Counted from the stretch's first letter, positions 24,805 through 33,649 are shown. The stretch: 64,000 nt of DNA from Actinomycetes bacterium (GCA_023418505.1 JAEZZR010000012.1:1-64000); one strand, 5' to 3'. Made by a program: numbers and translations. The notes: generated by a model not told the origin, from the letters alone.

Positions 24805-25464
24805 CTAATTCAGATTGAACGTTGCTGGCTCGGAGTTTCGCGAACCTACCAGTCCATAAACCACGTAGTTACCAGCTGGCACCTCGGTACGCTCCGATTC
24901 GCCACACTTGCCCGGGCTGCTGGATAGGCGCGACCAAGTTACAGCGAAGGTAGCCTCTTCCCCAGCCTCAATCACCTGGGTGCCTTGGCCTTCAGAATCG
25001 TGGCAATCCAGATCAGACCACACCTTGCGGTTCGTAGCTAGGTCGAACACCTCGAAGCGCAGCGTGGCTTCATCCAAGTCAATCTCGCAATCCCCGCGGG
25101 TTGGGTTTTGCATAATCAGGGACAGCTGTGGCTTGTCATCACTGCCGTAGTTCGGCTGATTGGTCCGAGCTGTGAGCACCAGATCTCCCAGCTCGCAGTG
25201 ATCTTTATCCACCTCGGTTACCGTGGTACTTCCTGGCAGTGGCCGTGGCTCTTCGCTGCGCTCGGTGACCTCGGTGCCATCAGTGCGCGATACCGATACG
25301 GTTTCACTGGTAGCGCGCGCTTCCACATCTTGATTGTCATCGTTGCCACGGTTGCTGGTTATGGCACTAATCGCCCAAATCAGCAGGGCGATAACCACAA
25401 CGATGATTACTACCGCAGCGATACGCCGCCGTCGATAAATTTCCGGTGCCAGTGGAGCGCTCAT
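24805..25464 (-). CDS. Single-pass membrane protein of unknown function (Rv3587c-like by position)
   Basis: Short basic N-terminus (YRRRR) then one membrane helix (residues ~15-35, IAAVVIIVVVIALLIWAIS), giving a type II protein with a ~180-residue extracytoplasmic domain. The domain holds four cysteines (DHCEL, GDCEI, DCHD, GKCGE) and a beta-rich ending (VPAGNYVVYGLVG). Its place between radA and the carbonic anhydrase gene matches M. tuberculosis Rv3587c. Function unknown. Confidence 0.75.
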   Translation of the reverse strand: MSAPLAPEIYRRRRIAAVVIIVVVIALLIWAISAITSNRGNDDNQDVEARATSETVSVSRTDGTEVTERSEEPRPLPGSTTVTEVDKDHCELGDLVLTARTNQPNYGSDDKPQLSLIMQNPTRGDCEIDLDEATLRFEVFDLATNRKVWSDLDCHDSEGQGTQVIEAGEEATFAVTWSRLSSSPGKCGESERTEVPAGNYVVYGLVGSRNSEPATFNLN

Positions 25465-25473
25465 GGGTCTATG

Positions 25474-26163
25474 TTATGGGTTTTCGCTTACCCCTTTCAG
25501 TACAACCGTTTCGGCGTGTCCATCGCGCAGGCGGTAGCGCAGTCCGGCCACGCCCAGTCGTCCGTCGTTAAGCCGAGAACCAATCTCCGGCGAACGGTCG
25601 ATGATGTGTTCTACGATCTCGGCGACGTGGCGGCGCTCAAAGTCGTCGAGCGTCGTCTGCCCATCCCGGCGCGCAGCCAGCAGAGACGGCGTGACCTTTT
25701 CCACGAGGACGCGCTGGAATCCGCCGGGCAGCTCACCACCGTCAAGGGCACTTTTTGCAGCTTTCACCGCGCCACACGATTCATGCCCCAGCACGCAGAC
25801 CAGCTGTACACCGAGGCTGGCGACGGCAAACTCCAAGCTGGCCAACACCGACAGATCCGTAATTTCCCCGGCGGTGCGAATGACGAAAATATCGCCAAGG
25901 CCTTGGTCAAAGATAATTTCCACCGGCACGCGCGAATCCGAGCACGCCAGAATAACGGCAGCGGGATGCTGGCCGTGGGTGAGCTTCTCCCGGCGCGTCA
26001 GATCCTGGTGCGGGCGGGCGGATTGATCCTGCATAAATCGGGCGTTGCCTTCTTTAAGGTCACGCCAGACACTTTCCGGGGTACGCAGCTGCGCGGCCTG
26101 TGCTGCTTGGGCAGCTAGCTCGGCCATAGGGTCGGTTTCCGTGGTTCGGCTGGTTTCGGGCAT
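25474..26163 (-). CDS. Beta-class carbonic anhydrase
   Basis: Interconverts CO2 and bicarbonate, cytoplasmic zinc enzyme. Zinc ligands and the Asp-Arg dyad are visible: ACSDSR, then GHESCGAV, with the usual spacing (~55 residues). ASLEFAVASLGVQLVCVLGH completes the core. 229 residues with a ~35-residue Ala-rich leader. Starts 18 bp from divergent mutY, and the ATG has TACAAT 7 nt upstream on its strand, so it is probably leaderless. Matches Rv3588c (canB) by position. Confidence 0.94.
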   Translation of the reverse strand: MPETSRTTETDPMAELAAQAAQAAQLRTPESVWRDLKEGNARFMQDQSARPHQDLTRREKLTHGQHPAAVILACSDSRVPVEIIFDQGLGDIFVIRTAGEITDLSVLASLEFAVASLGVQLVCVLGHESCGAVKAAKSALDGGELPGGFQRVLVEKVTPSLLAARRDGQTTLDDFERRHVAEIVEHIIDRSPEIGSRLNDGRLGVAGLRYRLRDGHAETVVLKGVSENP

Positions 26164-26169
26164 ACGGGT

Positions 26170-26176
26170 TATTGTA
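26170..26176. promoter_or_regulatory. Shared bidirectional -10 element of carbonic anhydrase and mutY
   Basis: The 7-bp TATTGTA reads as TATTGT on the plus strand, 6 nt before the mutY GTG, and as TACAAT on the minus strand, 7 nt before the carbonic anhydrase ATG. Both spacings are right for leaderless transcripts starting at the first codon, so one AT-rich step probably serves two opposed promoters. Confidence 0.6.
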
Positions 26177-26181
26177 GGCCG

Positions 26182-27033
26182 GTGCAGTTGAACGATTGGT
26201 TCGAGCAGGTAGGCCGGCCTTTACCCTGGCGCAACCCGGGTGTTTCGCCGTGGGCTGTGTTGGTCAGTGAGGTGATGTCGCAACAGACTCCGGTTGCCCG
26301 CGTCGCTCCTGCTTGGCAGGCTTGGCAGCAACGCTGGCCGGTGCCTTACGACGTAGCACACGCCTCCCGCGCCGAGATCTTAAAAATGTGGGGCAAGCTG
26401 GGGTATCCACGCCGGGCTTTGCGACTCTGGGAGTGCGCCAATCAACTTGTCGTCGAGCACAATGGCCAGGTGCCGGCCGACGTTTCGCAGCTCCTCGCCC
26501 TGCCCGGCATTGGGGATTACACCGCCCGGGCGGTAGCAGCATTCGCTTTCGGGCAGCGCGTTGCAGCGGTGGACATCAACGTCCGCCGAGTGTATCGGCG
26601 TGCTTGGCTCGGCCAATTCGATCCAGGTGCTGCGACCACTAAATCCGACATCACCGGCGTGCAGGCGGTTTTGGATCGCGATCCTTCCGTGTCGCCGGTA
26701 TCGCTGATGGAGCTTGGCGCCTTAGTGTGCCGTCCCCGCCCCTTGTGCCCGCAGTGTCCGCTACAGCCGCAGTGCGCTTGGGTGGCGGCAGGCAGCCCAA
26801 TCCCGGAATCCGCGCCCGCGCGTCGTAAGCAAAAGTACGTGGGTACGGATCGTCAGGTGCGGGGGTTGTTACTGGATGTGTTACGCGCCCATCCCACGGG
26901 CTCTGGTGTGGAACAGCGGCTGTTGGATGCGGTTTGGGACGATGCCGTGCAACGCACCCGCGCGTTAGATTCTTTGCTTGACGACGGCTTGCTCACCCGC
27001 GATGCCGCCGGTCTGTATTATTTGCCCCACTAA
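26182..27033 (+). CDS. mutY: A/G-specific adenine glycosylase MutY
   Basis: Base-excision repair enzyme removing A mispaired with 8-oxoG. It shows the catalytic Glu segment SEVMSQQTPVARV, the helix-hairpin-helix LPGIGDYTARAVAAFAFG followed by the catalytic Asp in VDINVRRV, and an iron-sulfur loop of four Cys (CRPRPLCPQCPLQPQC). 283 residues; the C-terminal MutT-like 8-oxoG recognition domain of E. coli MutY is reduced, as in other actinobacteria. GTG start with its leaderless -10 shared with the divergent carbonic anhydrase. Confidence 0.94.
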   Translation: MQLNDWFEQVGRPLPWRNPGVSPWAVLVSEVMSQQTPVARVAPAWQAWQQRWPVPYDVAHASRAEILKMWGKLGYPRRALRLWECANQLVVEHNGQVPADVSQLLALPGIGDYTARAVAAFAFGQRVAAVDINVRRVYRRAWLGQFDPGAATTKSDITGVQAVLDRDPSVSPVSLMELGALVCRPRPLCPQCPLQPQCAWVAAGSPIPESAPARRKQKYVGTDRQVRGLLLDVLRAHPTGSGVEQRLLDAVWDDAVQRTRALDSLLDDGLLTRDAAGLYYLPH

Positions 27034-27055
27034 AATTAGTTATAAGGTAGCTGGT

Positions 27056-28351
27056 ATGAAATCACATGGCAGCTCCGAGAAGGCTTCTTCGGCTGCTGTG
27101 TTGGGTGGGGCGCGGGTGGCGGAGCGGTTGCGCTTCCGACGGCGCCTGTTAGTTTTGCTGGCCTTGATTGCCCTGCTGATCGTGGTGGCTGTAGGTGCGC
27201 TGTTGTGGCGGGCGGCGGATCGTGATCGGCATGCGTCGGAGGAAGTTGCTGCCGCAACCGTGCTGGCTGCGATCGACTGGGATACGCGGCTACCGGCTTT
27301 TGCTACCCGAGTGACGTTTCGTTCTTTCGGTGCGCACCTGCAGCCGACGGTGGTTTCTGGGGTGGTGTTGCGGCCTTATGAGCGTGGTGGTGGCGCAGGC
27401 GCGGGCACGGGCGCGGGTACGCCAGGCACACCCCGCGGTTTAGTAGTTATCGCACCTGGCACGTTGGGGATGGCGGATCGGTGTGCCTCGTCGATTGCGA
27501 TTAAGTATGAGGCACCGCCAACGCCACCAACTGAAGAACTGCTAGCAGCTGGTTATGCGGTAGCGATTGTGGACTACGAGGGCTTATCTACTCCCGGCGT
27601 ACACCCGTATTTGAATCGCCTGTCGGCGGGACATTCGATGTTGGATATGACTCGCGTCGCCCAGCAGATCTTTAGCACCGAATATGGCGAGGCTCTGCCC
27701 ACAGTGTTGTTTGGTTACTCCCAAGGTGCTGGAGCGAGCCTTGCGGCAGCGGAACTCGTCGAAACATATGCCCCGGAGCTAAAGCCAACGCTCGCGGGAG
27801 TTTATGCCGGCGCAGTACCTGCTGATCTCGTTGCTACTGCCGGTCACATCACGGATTCGGCGCTATCGGGTTTGATCGGGTACGTCATTGAATCGGTGGC
27901 GGTTTCCTACCCGGAAACCCAACTCGAACTGGAGGCCAACCTCACCGATGCGGGGTGGGATTTCGTAGCAGGCACTGCCGAAGAATGTATCGGCGATACC
28001 GTGGCGCGCTGGCCACACTTAGGCGAAGAACAACGCCGGTTTGTCACTGGTGATCGTAGATTCGCCGATCTGCTGTCTGATGGTTCTGCGCCCACGCTGT
28101 TGCAGGTACTCGAACAACAAAAGCTGGGGCAATCTACCCCAGCTATGCCGTTATTCATTACGCATAATGCCGCCGACGATGTGCTTCCAGTAGCACCCAC
28201 CCGCGAATTAGTAGCTGCCTACCAAGCCCAGGGCGCGGACGTTATTTACCGCGAAGTAGATGTCTCGCTCGGCGATGCCTCCCACGGTTTGGCCTATACC
28301 CAAACGTGGGATGAGGCCTTCGCGTGGGTAAAAGATCGCTTGGAGGGCTAG
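27056..28351 (+). CDS. Secretory-lipase-family hydrolase with N-terminal membrane anchor
   Basis: Resembles the LIP secretory lipase family (PF03583). A basic stretch (RLRFRRR) and a membrane helix (LLVLLALIALLIVVAVGALL, ~residues 24-45) export or anchor it. It shows PGTLGMADRC, the GYSQGAGAS nucleophile elbow, the THNAADDVLP acid segment and SHG for the catalytic His. A Gly/Ala/Thr low-complexity stretch (~residues 115-125) precedes the domain. The start at 27056 follows a TATAAG and begins a normal anchor; the ORF extension overlaps mutY. Likely acts on host or membrane lipids, consistent with the fad genes nearby. Confidence 0.83.
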   Translation: MKSHGSSEKASSAAVLGGARVAERLRFRRRLLVLLALIALLIVVAVGALLWRAADRDRHASEEVAAATVLAAIDWDTRLPAFATRVTFRSFGAHLQPTVVSGVVLRPYERGGGAGAGTGAGTPGTPRGLVVIAPGTLGMADRCASSIAIKYEAPPTPPTEELLAAGYAVAIVDYEGLSTPGVHPYLNRLSAGHSMLDMTRVAQQIFSTEYGEALPTVLFGYSQGAGASLAAAELVETYAPELKPTLAGVYAGAVPADLVATAGHITDSALSGLIGYVIESVAVSYPETQLELEANLTDAGWDFVAGTAEECIGDTVARWPHLGEEQRRFVTGDRRFADLLSDGSAPTLLQVLEQQKLGQSTPAMPLFITHNAADDVLPVAPTRELVAAYQAQGADVIYREVDVSLGDASHGLAYTQTWDEAFAWVKDRLEG

Positions 28352-28372
28352 CTTTTTACTAGCCGCTACCAG

Positions 28373-28549
28373 CTATTTCTTCTTCCAGCGTCCCCGGTAA
28401 GTCAACCCGCCGGGCAATTTCACCCACAGGCCACCACGGCTGTTAATGGTTACCGGACCAAAGCGCTTCGATCCAGAGACACCAGAGCCCGAGTAATTCA
28501 GCCAGGAGTCTTTATCCAGCTGTTGGCGCTTCCGATACTGAAAACCCAT
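28373..28549 (-). CDS. Small DUF4236 protein
   Basis: A 58-residue frame on the minus strand starting MGFQYRKRQQLDKDSWLN and ending YRGRWKKK. The N-terminal FxYRKR...N.S.SGxSxS pattern and the GPVTIN...GG segment are those of DUF4236, a short basic beta-rich domain of unknown function. It begins 6 bp after the clpC stop with no clear ribosome site, so it is probably translated by coupling as the last gene of the clpC transcript. Confidence 0.72.
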   Translation of the reverse strand: MGFQYRKRQQLDKDSWLNYSGSGVSGSKRFGPVTINSRGGLWVKLPGGLTYRGRWKKK

Positions 28550-28555
28550 GGGCTC

Positions 28556-31240
28556 TTATGCGTCCTTCTTTTCGTCGCCAGCGTCAGTGCCAGCACCCGA
28601 GCCGGTGCTAGCCTCTGCGTTGGCTTCCTCTACGGCGTCGTCAGCTGCGCCTTCGATGTCGCGCACTTCGGCGTCGATAGTGCCTTCCGCGCCACCGAGA
28701 GCGTCGAGCTCGTCGGGAATATCCGCATCCGCGTTCGCTGTAGAGCTAAACGTGAACGTGGCCTTGTCGTAGTCCTTGAACTCGCCATCCCAACCAGTGA
28801 CATCCACGGTGACAGTCTCGCCGAGACCAACCTCGCCGTAGAGAATCTTCTCGGACAGCTGGTCTTCGATTTCGCGCTGGATGGTGCGACGCAGTGGACG
28901 AGCACCCAACACTGGATCGAAGCCCTTCTTGGCCAGCAGATTCTTCGCCAAGTCCGTGACCTGCAGGCTGATGCGCTTTTCCTTCAGCTGGTGCGACACA
29001 CGCCCCAGCATCAGATCGACCATCTCTACGATCTCTTCCTGCGACAGCTGCTTGAACACCACGATCTCGTCGATACGGTTCAAGAACTCTGGGCGGAAGT
29101 GCTTCTTCAGCTCGTCGTGCACCTTGTCCTTCATGCGGGCGTATTGGCCAGCGGAATCCTGCTCGCCTACGTCCGAGAAGCCCATACCCACGGCCTTGGA
29201 AATATCCTGAGTACCCAAGTTAGAGGTAAAGATCAGTACGGTGTTCTTGAAGTCCACCACGCGCCCTTGGCCATCGGTTAAGCGACCATCTTCCAGCACC
29301 TGTAGCAAGGTGTTGTAGATCTCTTTGTGGGCTTTTTCAATTTCGTCGAAAAGCACCACGGAGAATGGCTTGCGACGTACCTTCTCGGTCAGCTGGCCAC
29401 CTTCGTCGTAGCCCACATATCCCGGAGGTGCACCGAACAGACGCGATGCTGTGTAGCGATCGTGGAACTCGCCCATGTCGATCTGGATCAAGGAATCCTC
29501 GTCGCCAAAGAGGAACTCAGCCAAAGCCTTGGAAAGCTCCGTCTTACCCACACCAGATGGACCGGCGAAGATAAACGAACCAGATGGACGCTTCGGATCC
29601 TTCAAGCCCGCACGAGTACGGCGAATGGCGCGCGAAACTGCTTCCACAGCTTCGTTCTGGCCGATAATGCGCTTGTGCAGCTCGTCTTCCATCCGCAGCA
29701 AACGGCTGGATTCTTCCTCGGTGAGCTTGAATACCGGAATGCCAGTCCAGTTAGCCAGCACTTCAGCAATCTGCTCTTCGCCGATTTCCGCGATGGAATC
29801 AGACTCGCCGGCACGCCACTTCTTTTCGCGCTCCCGACGTTCTTGGCCCAACTTCCGCTCGGTGTCACGCAATCCAGCGGCACGCTCGAAATCTTGGGCG
29901 TCGATAGCTGCTTCCTTTTCCTGGCGGGCAGCAGCGATCTGCTCGTCGATTTCCTGCAACTCTGGTGGTGCAATCATGCGCTTGATACGCATGCGTGCGC
30001 CAGCTTCGTCGATCAAGTCCACGGCCTTATCTGGCAGGAAGCGATCGTTGATGTAGCGATCCGAGAGGTTCGCTGCAGCTACCAAAGCCGAATCGGTAAT
30101 CGAAATGCGGTGGTGCTGCTCATACTTATCGCGAATACCGCGCAGGATTTCTACGGTGAGATCCACGCTTGGCTCTGGCACATTGACCGGCTGGAAACGA
30201 CGCTCCAGCGCCGCATCCTTTTCAATGTGCTTGCGGTACTCGTCCAAGGTGGTAGCACCGATGGTTTGTAGTTCACCGCGCGCCAGCTTTGGCTTCAATA
30301 TCGATGCTGCGTCGATAGCACCTTCTGCAGCACCAGCACCTACAAGGGTGTGGATCTCGTCGATGAACAAAATAATGTCGCCGCGCTGGTTAATTTCCTT
30401 CAGCACTTTCTTCAAGCGCTCTTCGAAGTCACCGCGGTAGCGCGAACCGGCTACCAACGAACCCAAGTCCAGCGAGTACACCTGCTTATCGCGCAGGATC
30501 TCTGGCACCTTGCCGTTGACAATATCTAAGGCCAGCCCTTCAACCACCGCAGTTTTACCCACGCCTGGTTCGCCGATCAGCACAGGGTTATTCTTCGTGC
30601 GACGAGAGAGCACCTGCATAATGCGCTCGATCTCTTTTTCGCGCCCCACCACTGGATCTAACTTGCCCTCGCGCGCTGCGACGGTGAGGTTGCGACCAAA
30701 CTGATCTAATACCAGCGAACCGGACTGGTGGTTGCCCTCTGAGGTGCGCGAACCGGAAGTGGCGCCTACCGTGCGTGGCTCGCCGCTATCAGAATCGTCG
30801 CCTTCAAAGCCACTAAGCAGCTGGATAACCTGCTGACGCACACGCGGCAGATCCGCACCCAACTTGTTCAGCACCTGAGCTGCCACGCCTTCGCCTTCGC
30901 GAATCAAGCCCAGCAGCAGGTGCTCGGTGCCAATGTACTTATGGCCTAATTGGAGTGCCTCGCGCAGGGAGTACTCCAGCACCTTCTTCGCCCGCGGAGT
31001 AAAGGGCACATTGCCCTGCGGTGGCTGCCCGCCACGGCCGATGATCTCTACGACCTCGGTGCGCACTGCTTCCAGGGAAATTCCCATGGACTCTAAAGCT
31101 TTGGCTGCTACACCATCGCCTTCACTAATCAACCCCAGCAGGATGTGCTCGGTGCCGATGTAGTTGTGATTAAGGTTGCGAGCCTCGTCCTGGGCTAACA
31201 CAATCACCCGACGAGCTCGATCCGTAAACCTCTCGAACAT
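28556..31240 (-). CDS. clpC: ATP-dependent protease ATPase subunit ClpC
   Basis: AAA+ unfoldase that feeds ClpP1P2. Two N-terminal Clp repeats (residues 1-145, MFERFTDRARRVIVLAQDEA), D1 with Walker A GEPGVGKTA, a middle domain with UVR-like coiled coil (~residues 410-480), D2 with GPSGVGKTE and a Walker B around VVLFDEIEKAH. 894 residues, ~45 more than M. tuberculosis ClpC1, with an Ala/Asp/Glu-rich C-terminal extension. AGGAGA ribosome site 6 nt before the ATG. A ClgR-like palindrome lies ~90 bp upstream, as expected for a Clp regulon member. Confidence 0.97.
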   Translation of the reverse strand: MFERFTDRARRVIVLAQDEARNLNHNYIGTEHILLGLISEGDGVAAKALESMGISLEAVRTEVVEIIGRGGQPPQGNVPFTPRAKKVLEYSLREALQLGHKYIGTEHLLLGLIREGEGVAAQVLNKLGADLPRVRQQVIQLLSGFEGDDSDSGEPRTVGATSGSRTSEGNHQSGSLVLDQFGRNLTVAAREGKLDPVVGREKEIERIMQVLSRRTKNNPVLIGEPGVGKTAVVEGLALDIVNGKVPEILRDKQVYSLDLGSLVAGSRYRGDFEERLKKVLKEINQRGDIILFIDEIHTLVGAGAAEGAIDAASILKPKLARGELQTIGATTLDEYRKHIEKDAALERRFQPVNVPEPSVDLTVEILRGIRDKYEQHHRISITDSALVAAANLSDRYINDRFLPDKAVDLIDEAGARMRIKRMIAPPELQEIDEQIAAARQEKEAAIDAQDFERAAGLRDTERKLGQERREREKKWRAGESDSIAEIGEEQIAEVLANWTGIPVFKLTEEESSRLLRMEDELHKRIIGQNEAVEAVSRAIRRTRAGLKDPKRPSGSFIFAGPSGVGKTELSKALAEFLFGDEDSLIQIDMGEFHDRYTASRLFGAPPGYVGYDEGGQLTEKVRRKPFSVVLFDEIEKAHKEIYNTLLQVLEDGRLTDGQGRVVDFKNTVLIFTSNLGTQDISKAVGMGFSDVGEQDSAGQYARMKDKVHDELKKHFRPEFLNRIDEIVVFKQLSQEEIVEMVDLMLGRVSHQLKEKRISLQVTDLAKNLLAKKGFDPVLGARPLRRTIQREIEDQLSEKILYGEVGLGETVTVDVTGWDGEFKDYDKATFTFSSTANADADIPDELDALGGAEGTIDAEVRDIEGAADDAVEEANAEASTGSGAGTDAGDEKKDA

Positions 31241-31330
31241 GTTTCTCCTGGTAGCTAGCTAAATAGATTTCTTTTCGGTTGTAGTCTCATCTAGCTTAAC
31301 GACGGATAGGGCGAACTTGATCCCAGATCG

Positions 31331-31348
31331 CGTACGCCCATAGCGAAC
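31331..31348. promoter_or_regulatory. ClgR-like operator upstream of clpC
   Basis: The core CGCCCATAGCGAAC fits the C. glutamicum ClgR consensus as I recall it (CGCYNANRGCGWWS), including the palindromic CGC/GCG arms. It lies 95 bp upstream of the clpC start. ClgR activates clp genes during proteotoxic stress, so the placement is biologically sensible. Confidence 0.55.
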
Positions 31349-31513
31349 AGAGGATTTCAGGCGGTTGAGGTGGGCGGATGTGAACTGCTTGGTCTGGATT
31401 TTCCTGGATGAAAAAAAGCAAGACTTTTTCTTTCAAAATCTATACGCATCGTTCTAAAAACAGTATGGTTATGAACAGTAAATATTATTCTGGATCAATT
31501 TCAGGAAGGTTTG

Positions 31514-33241
31514 GTGCACGCTACGATGTCAAAGAAAAAGCAAGTCAAGATGCCTTTTAGCCGGAAAGCCCGCCACGCAATACGCGGTGCTTCCGATATG
31601 GCCCTAGGCCTCGCGCCGGCTACCCAAGCTGGTGTACTCGGCGCGATGGGACCGGCTGCAGCAGCTAAAGCAGTGAATTCCATCTTCCGCTGGGACTTCC
31701 TTCCTGCGGGTCTGCTGGGTATTGCGGCAGGCCGCGATCCGCATCACACGGCGATTATTGATGATGGTGGTTCTCTTACTTACGAGGAGCTCCACGAGCA
31801 CACCACCGCACTCGCCCGTGCACTGCGCCACGGTTCGATTAAGCCACGCAACCGCATCGGCCTGCTCTGCCGGAATCACCGGGGCTTCATCATGGCATTG
31901 TGTGCTCATGGGCGTTTGGGTACCGATTTAGTACTGCTCAACACCGGCGCTTCTGCCGAACAAACCCTCGCAGTGATCCGCGAGCAGAAGCTCGATTTCT
32001 TGTTTATCGATGAAGAGTTCACCCACATGCTGCCGGAGGATTTCAACCACTGTCCGGTTGCTGTGTCTTGGCTGGAAGATTACGACGATACTTCCTGCGT
32101 CCGCGAAGGCTGGACCTCCATGCGCAAGATGCTGCGCACCGCGCCCCCAGAGAACTGGCCAACCGCGGAACTGCCCAAGCGTCCACGTCGCGGCCGCGTA
32201 ATTATTTTGACCTCCGGCACCACTGGCACGCCGAAGGGCGCGAAGCGTCCCGAACCTAGCTCTTGGATGCCGGCGTCGTCGATCATGTCGCGGATTCCAC
32301 TGCGCCAGCGCCGTCCCGCGTATCTCGCAGCACCGATGTTCCACACCTGGGGCTTTGCCACGGCTCAGCTGTGCTTGGCGCTTCGTTCGACGATGATTTT
32401 GCGTCGTAAGTTCGATCCCGCTGATAGCTTGCGCATCATCGAAGCACACAGCCCGCACACTATCTTCCTGGTGCCTACGATGCTGCAGCGCATGCTTGAG
32501 GTTATGCCTGATGATTACGATGTTTCGCACACGTCCCTGCAGGTCATCGCGTCGTGCGGTTCGGCAATTCCGGAGGCCGTCGTGCGCCAGTCCCTGGATC
32601 GTTTCGGACCTACGTTGTATAACCAGTACGGTTCCACCGAGGTCAGCTGGGCGACGATCGCAACTCCCGACGAGCTGGCAATCAGCCCTACCACCGCAGG
32701 CCGCGCGCCTTTGGGTACGCGAGTGAAAGTGCTTGACGACGACGGCCAGCCACTTCCCGATGGACAGACCGGCCGAATCTTTGTGGGCAATGGCATGCTC
32801 TACGAGGGCTACACCCGCCCTGGTGCCGACAAAGAAATCATCGACGGCATGGTCTGTACCGGTGACTTAGGGCATTTGCAACAGGGGATGTTGTATATCT
32901 CTGGCCGTGAGGACGACATGATCGTCTCTGGTGGTGAAAATGTCTTCCCTCGTGAAACCGAAGATGCGCTCAGTGATCTGCCGGGCATTCGCGAATGTGC
33001 CGTTGCAGGTGTGGAGGACGAGCGGTTCGGACAAGCACTCGTCGCCTGGGTAGTCCGCGATAATTCCGAGGCCGGAAAGGAACTGACAAACGATAAGATT
33101 CGTGAGTACGTGAAGCAGCGGTTGTCGCGGTTCTCGGTGCCCCGTGAGACGGTATTTATCGATGAATTGCCGCGCAATGCCGTGGGCAAGGTAGTGCCAC
33201 GCATGTTGCCGAAGCCGTGGGAGGAAGAAGCCTCGGCCTAG
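31514..33241 (+). CDS. Long-chain acyl-CoA/acyl-AMP ligase (FadD type)
   Basis: ANL-superfamily enzyme activating fatty acids to acyl-AMP and probably acyl-CoA. Adenylation motifs: P-loop LTSGTTGTPKGAK, the LYNQYGSTEVSW A5 motif, YTRPGADKEIIDGMVCTGDLG, and the C-terminal catalytic Lys in AVGKVVPRML. No carrier-protein domain. GTG at 31514 is chosen because AGGAAGG ends 4 nt before it; ATG 31526 is possible. ~575 residues with a basic ~45-residue leader. Stands alone, divergent from clpC; with the downstream fadE pair it suggests fatty-acid use. Confidence 0.88.
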   Translation: MHATMSKKKQVKMPFSRKARHAIRGASDMALGLAPATQAGVLGAMGPAAAAKAVNSIFRWDFLPAGLLGIAAGRDPHHTAIIDDGGSLTYEELHEHTTALARALRHGSIKPRNRIGLLCRNHRGFIMALCAHGRLGTDLVLLNTGASAEQTLAVIREQKLDFLFIDEEFTHMLPEDFNHCPVAVSWLEDYDDTSCVREGWTSMRKMLRTAPPENWPTAELPKRPRRGRVIILTSGTTGTPKGAKRPEPSSWMPASSIMSRIPLRQRRPAYLAAPMFHTWGFATAQLCLALRSTMILRRKFDPADSLRIIEAHSPHTIFLVPTMLQRMLEVMPDDYDVSHTSLQVIASCGSAIPEAVVRQSLDRFGPTLYNQYGSTEVSWATIATPDELAISPTTAGRAPLGTRVKVLDDDGQPLPDGQTGRIFVGNGMLYEGYTRPGADKEIIDGMVCTGDLGHLQQGMLYISGREDDMIVSGGENVFPRETEDALSDLPGIRECAVAGVEDERFGQALVAWVVRDNSEAGKELTNDKIREYVKQRLSRFSVPRETVFIDELPRNAVGKVVPRMLPKPWEEEASA

Positions 33242-33326
33242 CCGGTCCGATTTTCTATGGGCGCCCGGGTACTCCGATTAATCTTGAGGGTGCACGGACA
33301 ATCCTAAAGCAGATTGGGGTTCAACG

Positions 33327-33533
33327 ATGACTACTTATACAGCAGTGGCCACGCGGGATGAGGGATGGTGGACCATATCAGTCAAGGAGGTGCCCGGATT
33401 GTTCACCCAAACCCGACGCCTTGACCAGATTGAGGACATGGTTCGTGATGCATTGATTTTATTCCCTGAGGTTGAATCCCAGCCCTCCACAGCGGAGGTT
33501 GACATTGTTATAGAAGAGCCAATTGCCACCTAA
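33327..33533 (+). CDS. HicB-like small protein without HicA partner
   Basis: 68 residues with the HicB N-terminal fold: TTYTAVATRDEGWWTISVKEVPGLFTQ, then a helix (LDQIEDMVRDALILF). The usual C-terminal DNA-binding part of HicB antitoxins is missing, and no HicA-like frame lies in the ~240 bp downstream or immediately upstream. It may be an orphan antitoxin, a regulator, or the reduced HicB-like domain family. A GGGG ribosome site lies ~8 nt before the ATG. Confidence 0.75.
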   Translation: MTTYTAVATRDEGWWTISVKEVPGLFTQTRRLDQIEDMVRDALILFPEVESQPSTAEVDIVIEEPIAT

Positions 33534-33649
33534 CTGAGGCACTCCCCTAGGGAGTTCGTGGCTACTACAGCCGCGTATTCCCGTTATTTCCCAATAAGGG
33601 CTAGGTTGCAAAACGAGGATCTCTCACCCGGCCTTAGATCTCCCACGTG

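Noticed and set aside
25108..26118. 336-codon plus-strand frame across the carbonic anhydrase gene
   Set aside because: Antisense shadow of two clear genes; composition (many Arg/His) is typical of antisense frames.
28346..28364. GGCTAG/CTAGCC hairpin after the secretory lipase gene as terminator
   Set aside because: The hairpin exists but no T-run follows, so intrinsic termination is not supported; left out of features.
29327..30271. 314-codon open frame antisense to clpC
   Set aside because: It is the mirror of a strongly conserved coding frame in a GC-rich gene, has no ribosome site and its translation matches no family.
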